This document shows, piece after piece, positions 1 through 7,700 of a stretch of DNA of 10,503 nucleotides. A program made the translations under genes and the position numbers. Under the pieces are notes generated by a model. That model did not search any database, was not told the origin of the DNA, and saw only the letters and a list, made by a program, of their open reading frames with translations. Every line of letters begins with the position of its first letter. Within the stretch, counting starts at the first letter, position 1. Source of the DNA: an uncultured Megasphaera sp. (GTDB lineage: Bacteria; Bacillota; Negativicutes; Veillonellales; Megasphaeraceae); contig NZ_CATWFF010000067.1 in the NCBI RefSeq assembly GCF_958350005.1, positions 1 to 10,503 on the forward strand. Reading direction: 5' to 3'.

Positions 1-39
1 ATTATCATATATTTTTGATACATCTTTTAAATCAATCAT
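1..39 (-). CDS. ftsE: FtsE, cell-division ABC ATPase (N-terminal fragment, cut by window edge)
   Basis: Only the first 13 codons lie in the window and they read MIDLKDVSKIYDN, which matches the usual start of FtsE and related ABC ATPases (pattern MIxxxxVSKxY). FtsE pairs with the membrane protein FtsX in a divisome complex that controls peptidoglycan hydrolases. The ATG at 39 has a good GAGGG ribosome-binding site about 6 bases upstream. An in-frame ATG at 57 would put that site inside the gene, so 39 is preferred. The csaB stop is 22 bases upstream, so it is probably co-transcribed. Assignment to FtsE rather than another ABC ATPase rests mainly on the secA-prfB-ftsE-ftsX order known in Firmicutes. 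The Walker motifs lie outside the window. Confidence 0.7.
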   Translation of the reverse strand, partial: MIDLKDVSKIYDN

Positions 40-61
40 GGGAACCCTCTTTTCCATACAA

Positions 62-1204
62 TCAGCGGACAGACTGTCCGTCTTCTTTTCTGGTCAAACG
101 CTTTTTGATGCGTTCCTTGTCTTCCAGAACGCGCAGGGCCAGATAGGCATTGCGCAGTGACTGGCGGCGCAGATGATGGAGCCGCGCCTTAATGACCGGT
201 GCAATAGAACCCCGTTTCAGCTTGGTCCGCACATCGGCTACAATATCAGCAGCCGAAATAGATTCTACAGTTCCACACAGCCTTTCCCCAATAAGGCGGA
301 TAAAACTGTCAATTTTGGGATCATAGGAAATCGCCGTAACAGGAACTTCCATCAGGGACGCAAAAATAAGGGCATGGAGCCGGTTGGCAATGACGACGTC
401 CATGCAGCCCATAAGGGCCATGAATTCCTCCGTATCGTAAGACCTGCGCAGTACGACAGCTTTCGATTTCATGAGCGACGCAATTTCTTCGCCGGCTGTA
501 ACGTCTGCCGGGTACTGCATGGGGATGAAAATGATGCGGGCCCCTTCTTCGTTCTGCAGGATATCTGCCGCTTCGGCAATGGCCTGTTTATACGACGTCA
601 GGCCCTGCCAGTTCCGAACGGCAATGCCGATGTGTTTCTGCGTATCTGAAATGCCGGCTTCCTTCAGCAGTTCCCGTCCCAGACGGTCATCTCCCGGATG
701 CATAGACAATACGGCATCGGCCGTTACGTGTACAGGCGGCTTCGTCACGCCCAGGGACGCCAGCTCTGCTTTCGATTCGGCATCGCGGACGCCAATAACG
801 GCCACCTTCTGCAGTACATTCCGCACAGCCCGTCTCGCCTGCTCTCCCCGTACAGGGCCAATTCCCTGGGCATACAGCATGACCGGTTTATGGAAAAACA
901 TGGCAATGCGCATAATGCTCAGATAGTAATAGAGACTGCGGGAGCTTGTCACATTCTGGAGCAAGCTCCCGCCGCCGCTGATAAGAATATCACAGCGGCG
1001 AATAGCCGCTGCGATAGCAAAGAAATTCAGTCGATATACAGTTTTGACTCGATGGTGTTTCTGCGTCATTTTGCAGTTGCCGGTAATAACGGTAATGTCC
1101 ACATCGGGAATGCTGTCCCGCAATGAGCCGACAATAGCTGCCAGCATCGCTTCATCACCGGCATTGGCAAAGCCATAATACCCGGAAATAACGACCTTAA
1201 TCAC
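62..1204 (-). CDS. csaB: CsaB, polysaccharide pyruvyl transferase
   Basis: CsaB-family enzymes transfer pyruvate from phosphoenolpyruvate to a sugar of a secondary cell-wall polymer; the resulting ketal is the ligand for SLH-domain proteins. The 380-residue protein has the family N-terminal motif GYYGFANAGDE (residues 9-18), the hallmark SGGGSLLQNVTS (76-87) followed by SRSLYYYL, YAQGIGP (111-117), a VRDAES segment (139-144) and a C-terminal RLHALIFAS patch (275-283), all typical of the two-lobed GT-B-like pyruvyl transferase fold. No signal peptide is visible, as expected for a cytoplasmic enzyme. The start is GTG with AGGTGA 6 bases upstream; it overlaps the stop of the DUF5693 gene by 8 bases (GTGATTAA), suggesting translational coupling. 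The tail is basic. The family call is secure; the exact acceptor polymer in this organism is unknown. Confidence 0.93.
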   Translation of the reverse strand: MIKVVISGYYGFANAGDEAMLAAIVGSLRDSIPDVDITVITGNCKMTQKHHRVKTVYRLNFFAIAAAIRRCDILISGGGSLLQNVTSSRSLYYYLSIMRIAMFFHKPVMLYAQGIGPVRGEQARRAVRNVLQKVAVIGVRDAESKAELASLGVTKPPVHVTADAVLSMHPGDDRLGRELLKEAGISDTQKHIGIAVRNWQGLTSYKQAIAEAADILQNEEGARIIFIPMQYPADVTAGEEIASLMKSKAVVLRRSYDTEEFMALMGCMDVVIANRLHALIFASLMEVPVTAISYDPKIDSFIRLIGERLCGTVESISAADIVADVRTKLKRGSIAPVIKARLHHLRRQSLRNAYLALRVLEDKERIKKRLTRKEDGQSVR

Positions 1205-3251
1205 GACCGTTCACCTGCTTTCCCAGCCAGGCGGTCACATAGTTCAGCACAGCCAGGACCACAATGCCGGCGCAGCCAAGGATAATCCCCATGGCCAGGC
1301 CATCAATGCCGCGTACCAGGGACATGAGGAAAGGCGTCCGAATATGAGCAAACGTTTCTACCATGGAACCGATGCCGATGGACGCCGCCAGAACCAGGAA
1401 GAAATGCAGGAGCTGCGGCCATTTCCGATACAGCGCTGCTACCATGAGGAAAAAGGCGGGATGACCGACGAGAAATTCCTTTTCCCGCGGCCGGGCATAC
1501 ATGACCGTTTCCAGGAAACGGCGCAGGGCCACTTCAAATCCCGGAACAGGCACGCCTGCCGTATGGCCGCTGCGACCGACAAAGATAAAGGCAACAAATC
1601 CCAGGAATCCCAGGAGGAGCAGTGTTCCCATCTTGATGGGAATATTTAAAAACGATTTGACAAACGACGTGAACTCCTGCGGCGACGCAATAGTCTGTCC
1701 CCACAGGGGAAAACGCTGTAAATAGCCAATAGCCACCAGTATAAGGGGCAGCACAAAGGTCAGTTTGACGCCGCGGTAAAAATCAAATTCCATGAGGAAG
1801 CGAATGTTTCCCAGCATGGCTGCAATATACAACCCGCCAATCAGGGAAACAGCAAAGGCGCAGACCAGACCAATGGTCCCGTCCCGTACGACTGCGGCAT
1901 AGCCCAGCCGTTTCTGCAGACCTTTTTTCTTCCAGTAATCGAGCAGCAGCAGCATAGCTGCCGTAGGTGCCAGTACAGCACAGCCAATAGCCATAACCTG
2001 CAGGAATAAGGCTCCTTTGGCAATCAAGGCGCCGCCGGCTCCAACGATAACAGCCAATACCAGAAGGATGCGGTTGATCCGTTCAGGCAGAGGAAGAAGC
2101 AGATTCAGGACAAATAAAAATCCGCAGGCAGCAGCGGCTGCGGTCACAGCCAGGAGCAGCCGGTTCGGGTAATAGGCTTCCATTACCGAAGCCCGGCCCA
2201 GCGTATAGCCGCGGTCTTTCAATTTCTGCGACGTCATGGCTACGTAGGACAAATTCGTTTCCGTTAAATTCATCCCGTGGAGCGGCTTTTTATACAGGGC
2301 AAATAAATTGACCCGCGCATTTCGTTCCAAATCGCTGATATAATACCGCATGGAAGCTTCTTCTGGCGTAATCTTTTCCAGTTCTTCCTTGGCCATGGCA
2401 TATACGCGGACCGTATCATAATCGAGGAGTCCTGCCAGGTCATACATGCCGTCCTGCTGATTATACTGCAGCTGATTGACGGCTTCAATCATGTAAAAAG
2501 GCAGGTGACGCTGCTTCATCTGATCTGCCGTAAATTCCAGCATGGTCTTGCGTTCGCCGGCAACGGGAGAATACCCCAGAACTTCCTTCCCTACAAACAT
2601 GATGCCTGACGCATTGGGAATGGCGTCGGCACGCTGGAAGAAATGAGCTACCTGTTCCCGGCTCGGATCACTGTAGTTGGAAGGACGCAAAATCACGTGA
2701 AAGCCATGAGCGGCAATCTGTTTGGCATCAGCTGACAAAATGCCCAGATTAACTTCTCCCAGTGCAGGCATAACACCGCGAATGCCTAAAATGCGGTACT
2801 GCGAATTTGCCAGGCGGGCAACATTCTGAGCACCCAGGCGAACTTTCAGATCCGCAGCTACTTCATCAAAATAAGCGTCCTGCTGCTGAAGGGGCTTGCC
2901 AATTAAATAGTAATCATAGGTCAGATCTTCGATCTGAAATTGCCGGTAATAGAGCTGAGACCCCAGCCGCGTAATCAGGGAAAATTCGCCGCGCTGTGTC
3001 AGCTTATTCAGCGTCGTGTCATAGATCGTAAAGCTCGTAACTCCGGCCTGACGGCATTTCTCCATTGCCGTATCCAGATCATACCCGTCATTGCGCGCCA
3101 TCGTGACAACGGCATCATAATCCATGGCCTGTTCAATCGTCATGGACCGTTCTTCTACATCATGCCGCTGAACGCACAGGTACACGGCACACAGCAGCCC
3201 AATACATACGGCAGCTATCATGGCCATTTTGCTCATGCTCTGTTTTACCAT
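1197..3251 (-). CDS. DUF5693 family polytopic membrane protein, function unknown
   Basis: About 684 residues. A membrane anchor near residues 7-27 is followed by a soluble region of about 330 residues, probably outside the cytoplasm, with segments such as QAGVTSFTIYDTTL and GFHVILRPSNYSDPS. From about residue 363 the protein is strongly hydrophobic, with roughly eight predicted helices broken by short basic or aromatic loops (for example DYWKKKGLQKR). This matches DUF5693 proteins, which I recall as frequent neighbours of csaB in Firmicutes; no activity is established to my knowledge. Position between a lipid-binding-type protein and CsaB suggests a part in making, exporting or modifying the pyruvylated wall polymer (inference). 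I chose the ATG at 3251 because AAGGTG lies 8 bases upstream. An in-frame GTG at 3260 adds three residues but has its ribosome-binding site almost touching the start. The TAA stop overlaps csaB. Confidence 0.8.
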   Translation of the reverse strand: MVKQSMSKMAMIAAVCIGLLCAVYLCVQRHDVEERSMTIEQAMDYDAVVTMARNDGYDLDTAMEKCRQAGVTSFTIYDTTLNKLTQRGEFSLITRLGSQLYYRQFQIEDLTYDYYLIGKPLQQQDAYFDEVAADLKVRLGAQNVARLANSQYRILGIRGVMPALGEVNLGILSADAKQIAAHGFHVILRPSNYSDPSREQVAHFFQRADAIPNASGIMFVGKEVLGYSPVAGERKTMLEFTADQMKQRHLPFYMIEAVNQLQYNQQDGMYDLAGLLDYDTVRVYAMAKEELEKITPEEASMRYYISDLERNARVNLFALYKKPLHGMNLTETNLSYVAMTSQKLKDRGYTLGRASVMEAYYPNRLLLAVTAAAAACGFLFVLNLLLPLPERINRILLVLAVIVGAGGALIAKGALFLQVMAIGCAVLAPTAAMLLLLDYWKKKGLQKRLGYAAVVRDGTIGLVCAFAVSLIGGLYIAAMLGNIRFLMEFDFYRGVKLTFVLPLILVAIGYLQRFPLWGQTIASPQEFTSFVKSFLNIPIKMGTLLLLGFLGFVAFIFVGRSGHTAGVPVPGFEVALRRFLETVMYARPREKEFLVGHPAFFLMVAALYRKWPQLLHFFLVLAASIGIGSMVETFAHIRTPFLMSLVRGIDGLAMGIILGCAGIVVLAVLNYVTAWLGKQVNGRD

Positions 3252-3267
3252 TATTTCCACACCTTAT

Positions 3268-3954
3268 CTATGAATTAGTAACTCGTCCGTGGATTGTCAG
3301 GACATTGTCTTGCATAGTCACGCGATCCGGCACCATGCCGAGGGGAAATTTCTGAAAATCATAGATTTCAGCCTTCCCCATCCGGTTGCTCGTATATTTC
3401 ATGCCCATACTTTCGACGGAAATATCGTCCGGTATAAAGAGCAGCTTGCTGCCCTGCATGCCAAAGCGCCCCTGCACGGTCGCATGGGCAGGAAGGATGC
3501 CGCCGACTTTCGCCGTTCCCGTTACGACGACCACATCGCCTTGAAAGGCAATATCCACATCAGACAGATCGCTCATCTTGTGCATCAGAAAGCGGCGAAG
3601 TTCTTCGCTGCTGACTGATGCGGTCATCTCACCGCTGCCGGCACGGGTCACAGTCAGGCGCTGATCCAGTACGACTGCTGCCGGATCAAACCGGACGTCC
3701 TGCAGGGTACAGTCCAGGGAATCAAACAGCAAGTCCCCTACGCGGAACGAACGGCTGTGAATGCGGACAGCGTCAATCTCGCCTAGCAAACACTTTGCCC
3801 CCGGCGACGCAGTGACTTCGATATCATCCATATTCAAATCCATCTTTTCAGACAGCGTATAGTACAGCCCCGTTTTAACAAGCTGCGGCGCATAGGCATT
3901 GGCCCCGGTCAGCAACGCTGCGAGAACCACGAAGAGTAAAATAATTTTTTTCAT
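3268..3954 (-). CDS. Exported DUF2993 (LmeA-like) lipid-binding-type protein
   Basis: A 228-residue protein with a clear signal peptide: basic MKK, a hydrophobic core IILLFVVLAALLTG, and likely cleavage after ANA near residue 20. The mature part alternates short beta segments with the DUF2993 pattern: an early LLGEIDAVRIHSRSFRVGDLLFDSLDCTL stretch broken as LLGEID / VRIHSR / LLFDSLDCTL, a middle helix SSEELRRFLMHKM, then VVVTGTAKVGG and a C-terminal FPLGMVPDRVTMQDNVLTIHG. Some family members (mycobacterial LmeA) bind phospholipid and act in envelope glycolipid assembly. Binding here is inferred from family only. Its ATG directly follows the prfB stop (TAAATG), with the AGGA ribosome-binding site inside the last prfB codons, so translation is likely coupled. 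It ends in TAG. Next to DUF5693 and csaB it looks like the first gene of an envelope module. Confidence 0.78.
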   Translation of the reverse strand: MKKIILLFVVLAALLTGANAYAPQLVKTGLYYTLSEKMDLNMDDIEVTASPGAKCLLGEIDAVRIHSRSFRVGDLLFDSLDCTLQDVRFDPAAVVLDQRLTVTRAGSGEMTASVSSEELRRFLMHKMSDLSDVDIAFQGDVVVVTGTAKVGGILPAHATVQGRFGMQGSKLLFIPDDISVESMGMKYTSNRMGKAEIYDFQKFPLGMVPDRVTMQDNVLTIHGRVTNS

Positions 3955-5092
3955 TTAAACTTCCTGTCTGGCTAATCGCTTATTTTTTTCCTGCTGTAAA
4001 TATCCTTCAATAAAGATATCCAGATCGCCGTCCATGACAGCCTGAATATTGCTGGTTTCCACACCGGTACGATGATCTTTTACCAGATTATACGGGTGGA
4101 AGACGTACGACCGGATCTGGCTGCCCCATTCAATTGCCTGATGGACGCCGCCGATTTCGGCTTTCAGCTTTTCCTGCTTTTCCCGTTCCAGTTCAAACAG
4201 TTTCGCCCGCAAATATTTCATGCACATTTCTTTGTTCTGCAGCTGCGACCGTTCATTCTGACACTGAACGACAATGCCCGTCGGAATGTGGGTCATGCGG
4301 ACAGCCGAGCTGGTCTTGTTGACATGCTGACCGCCGGCACCGCTGGCGCGGAAATAATCGACGCGCACATCGTCCATATTGATTTGAACATCTACGTCAT
4401 CCGGAAGTTCCGGCATGACATCGACAGCCGTAAACGACGTATGCCGCCGGGCATTCGCATCAAACGGCGAGATACGGACTAAACGGTGTACGCCCTTTTC
4501 CGACTTCAGGTAGCCATAGGCATACTCGCCTTCAATAGTAAAGGTCGCACTTTTTACGCCTGCTTCATCACCGGGCTGCAAATCCATTAACGTAATGCCA
4601 TATCCATTCCGTTCGGCCCAGCGCGTATACATGCGGATCAGCATCTGTGCCCAGTCCTGCGCTTCTGTGCCGCCTGCACCGGCATGGAAGGTAATAATGG
4701 CATTGCAAATGTCATATTTATCGGACAACAGCAGCAGAATTTCCCGCTTTTCTACTTCTTTCACCAGTTCATCATACTGTTTTTCAATTTCACCGGCTAA
4801 GCCGGCATCTTTTTCTTCCATAGCCAGATCCAGATAGTCCCGCAAATCCTGAACGCGCTGCACCAGCTCTGCATGGCCTTCTACTTCTGTTTTCAGCCGC
4901 GTCGCTTCCTGGGAAATGGCCCGGGCTTTATCGGGATCATTCCAGAAATCAGGATCGCTCATCTGCATATCCAGATCCATAATACGTTCTTCTTTTTTAG
5001 GTAAGCTAAAGTGAATCCCCGATTTCTTGTATTCTGTTCTGTAAATCTTCCAACGGTTTTCGGAGTTCTTCTAGTAACACAAGTTTCACCAT
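3955..5092 (-). CDS. prfB: Peptide chain release factor 2, expressed by +1 frameshift
   Basis: RF2 ends translation at UGA and UAA codons. The main frame (from 4980) carries the RF2 stop-recognition tripeptide SPF and the catalytic loop GAGGQHVNKT that triggers peptidyl-tRNA hydrolysis. The first about 28 codons lie in another frame (5092-5009: MVKLVLLEELRKPLEDLQ..., ending GDSL), meet a TAG, and resume one base later as SLPKKEERIMDLDMQMSDP. The joined protein aligns without gaps with the remembered Bacillus RF2 N-terminus (…GSL-DLESKEARIAELDEQM). Full length is 378 residues from ATG 5092, or 374 from GTG 5080, which has TGGTG 6 bases upstream and best matches the usual RF2 length; with that start SPF falls at 204-206 and GGQ at 249-251. 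An ATG at 5107 is also in frame. Calling the gene from 4980 would lose about 35 residues. It lies about 50 bases after secA and is probably co-transcribed. Confidence 0.95.
5005..5020 (-). promoter_or_regulatory. RF2 programmed +1 frameshift site with TAG stop
   Basis: On the minus strand the site reads GGGGATTCACTTTAGC. The slippery CTTT is present: the P-site Leu tRNA on CTT (5011-5009) can re-pair on TTT. The stop is followed by C, a poor termination context, and a G-rich Shine-Dalgarno-like GGGGA lies upstream. The base skipped is the T at 5008, and the next codon is AGC (Ser). The known standard site is CTT TGA C after AGGGGG. Here the stop is TAG and the G-run is weaker and shifted. The frame change is supported by protein homology on both sides of the junction. 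Confidence 0.85.
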
Positions 5093-5112
5093 CTTTCCAA
5101 AATTCATACCTT

Positions 5113-5135
5113 GCTGTGCCGCAGCGGCGCACAGC
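5113..5135 (-). other. Hairpin in the secA-prfB spacer
   Basis: A 7-base perfect stem (GCTGTGC / GCACAGC) encloses a 9-base GC-rich interior that can add two more pairs with a bulge. It begins 5 bases after the secA stop and ends just before AAGG and the earliest candidate prfB start. No T-run follows, so it is not a standard intrinsic terminator. It could protect or process the transcript, or damp prfB initiation; its role is inferred only. Confidence 0.55.
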
Positions 5136-5140
5136 ATATC

Positions 5141-7600
5141 TTAGTGTTTCTGTTCATCCTTACGGATGTCTTCAGGGCTGACAGGTTTGCTTTCTTCATG
5201 AACTTCTGTCGCACTCTGAAGGCGGTCTTCGGCCTGCGGTACAGGCTTGCTGTATGTGACCTGAATATGATAGAGGAAGGTAACGACTGTCCGCTTAATG
5301 GAATCAATCATTTCATTGAACATTTCATAGGCTTCAAATTTATATTCCACAAGAGGATTTTTCTGCCCGTATGCCCGCAGGTTAATACCTTCCTTCAGGG
5401 CATCCATGGCGTCGAGATGATCCATCCATTTGCTGTCAACGACGCGGAGCATAATTGCCTTTTCCAGTTCCCGCATGGTCTGTTCGCCAATTTCCTTTTC
5501 CCGGGCATCATAGAGCGATACGGCAATGCCTTTTAATTTTTCCTGTACTTCTACGCGGCTCAGGTTTTCCAGTTCCTGCACCGTCGTCGCGCCCTTGGGC
5601 ACAAAATACTGTTCCATCTGTGCCAGGAGACCGGCGAAATCCCATTCTTCAGGATACAGTTTTTCATCGGCATACTTGTCCAGACCATCGCGGATAATAT
5701 CGTCTACCATATCCAGAATAATATCGCGAAGGGAATCGGCAACGAGGACTTTCCGGCGCTGTCCGTACAGGACTTCACGCTGCTGATTCATGACGTCGTC
5801 ATATTCGAGAACGTATTTACGGATTTCAAAGTTATGGCTTTCGACTTTCTTCTGCGCCTTTTCAATAGAGCGGGTAATCATGGAATGGGTAATCGGTTCA
5901 TCTTCATCCATGCCCAGTTTGTCCATGAATTTGGAAATATTTTCGGAACCAAAAATCCGCATGAGGTCATCTTCCAGAGACAGGAAGAACTGCGTCGTCC
6001 CCGGGTCCCCCTGACGGCCTGCACGGCCGCGGAGCTGGTTGTCAATACGGCGGCTTTCATGCCGTTCCGTACCGATAATCATGAGGCCCCCCAGTTCGGC
6101 TACGCCTTTTCCGAGCTTAATATCGGTGCCGCGGCCGGCCATATTGGTTGCAATGGTTACCATGTTCATCTGGCCGGCATTTTTGATGATTTCCGCTTCT
6201 TTTTCATGATACTTGGCATTGAGCACATTATGGGGAATATTTTCCTTGTCCAGCATCTGGCTGATAATTTCAGACTGGCTGATGGACGTCGTCCCTACCA
6301 GAATAGGCTGTCCCGTCTTGTGCCGTTTAATGACTTCCCGCACGACAGCACGGTATTTGGCATTTTTCGTCTTATAAATGACATCGGGCAAATCTTTACG
6401 GATTGCCGGACGGTTAGTCGGAATAACATAGACGTCGAGCTTGTAGATTTTGTTGAATTCGTCTTCTTCCGTCTTGGCCGTACCGGTCATGCCGGCCAGT
6501 TTATTGTACATGCGGAAGTAGTTCTGGAACGTAATGGTTGCCAAGGTCTTGCTTTCGCCCTGAACCTTGACATTTTCCTTGGCTTCAATGGACTGATGCA
6601 GTCCGTCGCTGTAGCGGCGGCCAAACATGAGACGGCCCGTAAATTCATCGACAATGACGATTTCGCCGTTTTTGACGACGTAATCCTTATCGCGGTGCAT
6701 CATGAACCGTGCCCGCAGAGCCTGAATGACCAGATGGTTTAAATCCAGATGTTCATTATCGAACATGTTGCTGATGCCCAGCATCTTTTCGATTTTTGCA
6801 ACCCCTGCTTCGGTCGGCGCAATGGTCTTCTGCTTTTCATCCATTGTATAGTCGTCTTTGCCCAGCTGTTTGACAACGCCGGCCAGGGTATAGTACAAAT
6901 CGGTCGACTTTTCGCCAGGTCCGGAAATGATCAGCGGTGTCCGCGCTTCATCAATGAGGATGGAGTCCACTTCGTCGACAATACAGTAGTTCAGCGGCCG
7001 CTGTACCATCTGGTCTTTGCTGACAACCATGTTGTCGCGCAGGTAATCAAAGCCAAATTCATTATTTGTACCGTACGTAATATCCGCATTGTAGGCACGG
7101 CGGCGCTGTTCATAGGACAAATCGTGGACAATCAGGCCGACAGACAAACCGAGGAATTTATAAATCTGGCCCATTTCTTCACTGTCACGCGTAGCCAGAT
7201 AATCATTGACCGTAACGACGTGAACGCCTTTGCCAGTGAGCGCATTCAAATATACCGGCAGCGTCGCAACCAGCGTCTTGCCTTCGCCAGTACGCATTTC
7301 CGCAATATCACCGCGATGCAGGACGATGCCGCCGAGGAGCTGCACGTCAAAATGCCGCATGCCCAGCACGCGGCGTGATGCTTCCCGGACCACGGCAAAG
7401 GCTTCGGGAAGAATCGCATCCAGTGTTTCGCCGCCTTCTAAACGCCGCTTAAATTCAAACGTTTTTTCCTGCAGTGACGAATCGCTGAGTGCGCTGAGCT
7501 TTGGTTCCCAATCGTTGATTTGCCGGACAATTGGCCACATTTTTTTGAGTTCATGCTCCGTATTATTTCCGAGCAGTCTCTGGATCCATTTATTAAACAC
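5141..7600 (-). CDS. secA: SecA, preprotein translocase ATPase
   Basis: SecA is the cytoplasmic motor that pushes unfolded preproteins through SecYEG. The 819-residue protein has, in order, the Q-motif region RHFDVQLLGG (82-91), Walker A TGEGKT (104-109), Walker B DEVDSILIDEAR (209-220) at the start of the preprotein cross-linking domain, KLAGMTGTAKTEEDEF (367-382), NMAGRGTDIKLG in the second nucleotide-binding fold (486-497), QLRGRAGRQGDPG (522-534), and a helical scaffold ending in VDSKWMDHLDAMD. The C-terminus is a short charged tail without the CxCxSG...CH zinc motif that binds SecB in many species. The GTG at 7600 is chosen because GGAGG lies 9 bases upstream and the protein then begins like other SecAs (MFNKWIQRLLG). 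The 15 extra in-frame codons up to 7645 begin inside the promoter. It is probably the first gene of the operon that runs to ftsE. Confidence 0.97.
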   Translation of the reverse strand: MFNKWIQRLLGNNTEHELKKMWPIVRQINDWEPKLSALSDSSLQEKTFEFKRRLEGGETLDAILPEAFAVVREASRRVLGMRHFDVQLLGGIVLHRGDIAEMRTGEGKTLVATLPVYLNALTGKGVHVVTVNDYLATRDSEEMGQIYKFLGLSVGLIVHDLSYEQRRRAYNADITYGTNNEFGFDYLRDNMVVSKDQMVQRPLNYCIVDEVDSILIDEARTPLIISGPGEKSTDLYYTLAGVVKQLGKDDYTMDEKQKTIAPTEAGVAKIEKMLGISNMFDNEHLDLNHLVIQALRARFMMHRDKDYVVKNGEIVIVDEFTGRLMFGRRYSDGLHQSIEAKENVKVQGESKTLATITFQNYFRMYNKLAGMTGTAKTEEDEFNKIYKLDVYVIPTNRPAIRKDLPDVIYKTKNAKYRAVVREVIKRHKTGQPILVGTTSISQSEIISQMLDKENIPHNVLNAKYHEKEAEIIKNAGQMNMVTIATNMAGRGTDIKLGKGVAELGGLMIIGTERHESRRIDNQLRGRAGRQGDPGTTQFFLSLEDDLMRIFGSENISKFMDKLGMDEDEPITHSMITRSIEKAQKKVESHNFEIRKYVLEYDDVMNQQREVLYGQRRKVLVADSLRDIILDMVDDIIRDGLDKYADEKLYPEEWDFAGLLAQMEQYFVPKGATTVQELENLSRVEVQEKLKGIAVSLYDAREKEIGEQTMRELEKAIMLRVVDSKWMDHLDAMDALKEGINLRAYGQKNPLVEYKFEAYEMFNEMIDSIKRTVVTFLYHIQVTYSKPVPQAEDRLQSATEVHEESKPVSPEDIRKDEQKH

Positions 7601-7609
7601 CTGGTAAGC

Positions 7610-7614
7610 CCTCC
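7610..7614 (-). promoter_or_regulatory. secA ribosome-binding site
   Basis: GGAGG on the minus strand, 9 bases before the GTG at 7600. It decides the secA start against the longer open frame that extends to 7645. Confidence 0.8.
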
Positions 7615-7651
7615 AATTACAATAGTAATACATGTTTTTATTCAATTATAC

Positions 7652-7681
7652 ATTGTACCCCATGAGCGGCGTACATTGCAA
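7652..7681 (-). promoter_or_regulatory. Sigma-A-type promoter of the secA operon
   Basis: On the minus strand TTGCAA (7681-7676) is followed after 18 bases by TACAAT (7657-7652). One base further on is a perfect TATAAT (7650-7645), which could act as an alternative -10 but has no good -35 at the right distance. Transcription would start near 7640-7645, giving a leader of about 40 bases. Predicted from hexamer match only. Confidence 0.55.
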
Positions 7682-7700
7682 TAGGTTAGCGGCAACTGCA

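Noticed and set aside
1597..1620. Short tandem-like repeat (ATCCCAGGA twice)
   Set aside because: It encodes a Gly-Phe-Leu-Gly-Phe stretch in a membrane helix of the DUF5693 protein, so it is coding redundancy rather than a repeat element.
4955..5095. prfB as a broken gene (pseudogene by frameshift)
   Set aside because: The frame change sits exactly at the conserved RF2 slip site with CTTT and a following C, and all RF2 motifs downstream are intact. Programmed frameshifting explains it better.
5834..6742. A 302-codon open frame opposite secA
   Set aside because: It is antisense to conserved SecA motifs, has no initiation signal and no recognisable product.
7601..7645. Fifteen extra in-frame codons before secA
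   Set aside because: The TTG that would start them lies in the -10 region, and the strong GGAGG points to the GTG at 7600, where the SecA family match begins.
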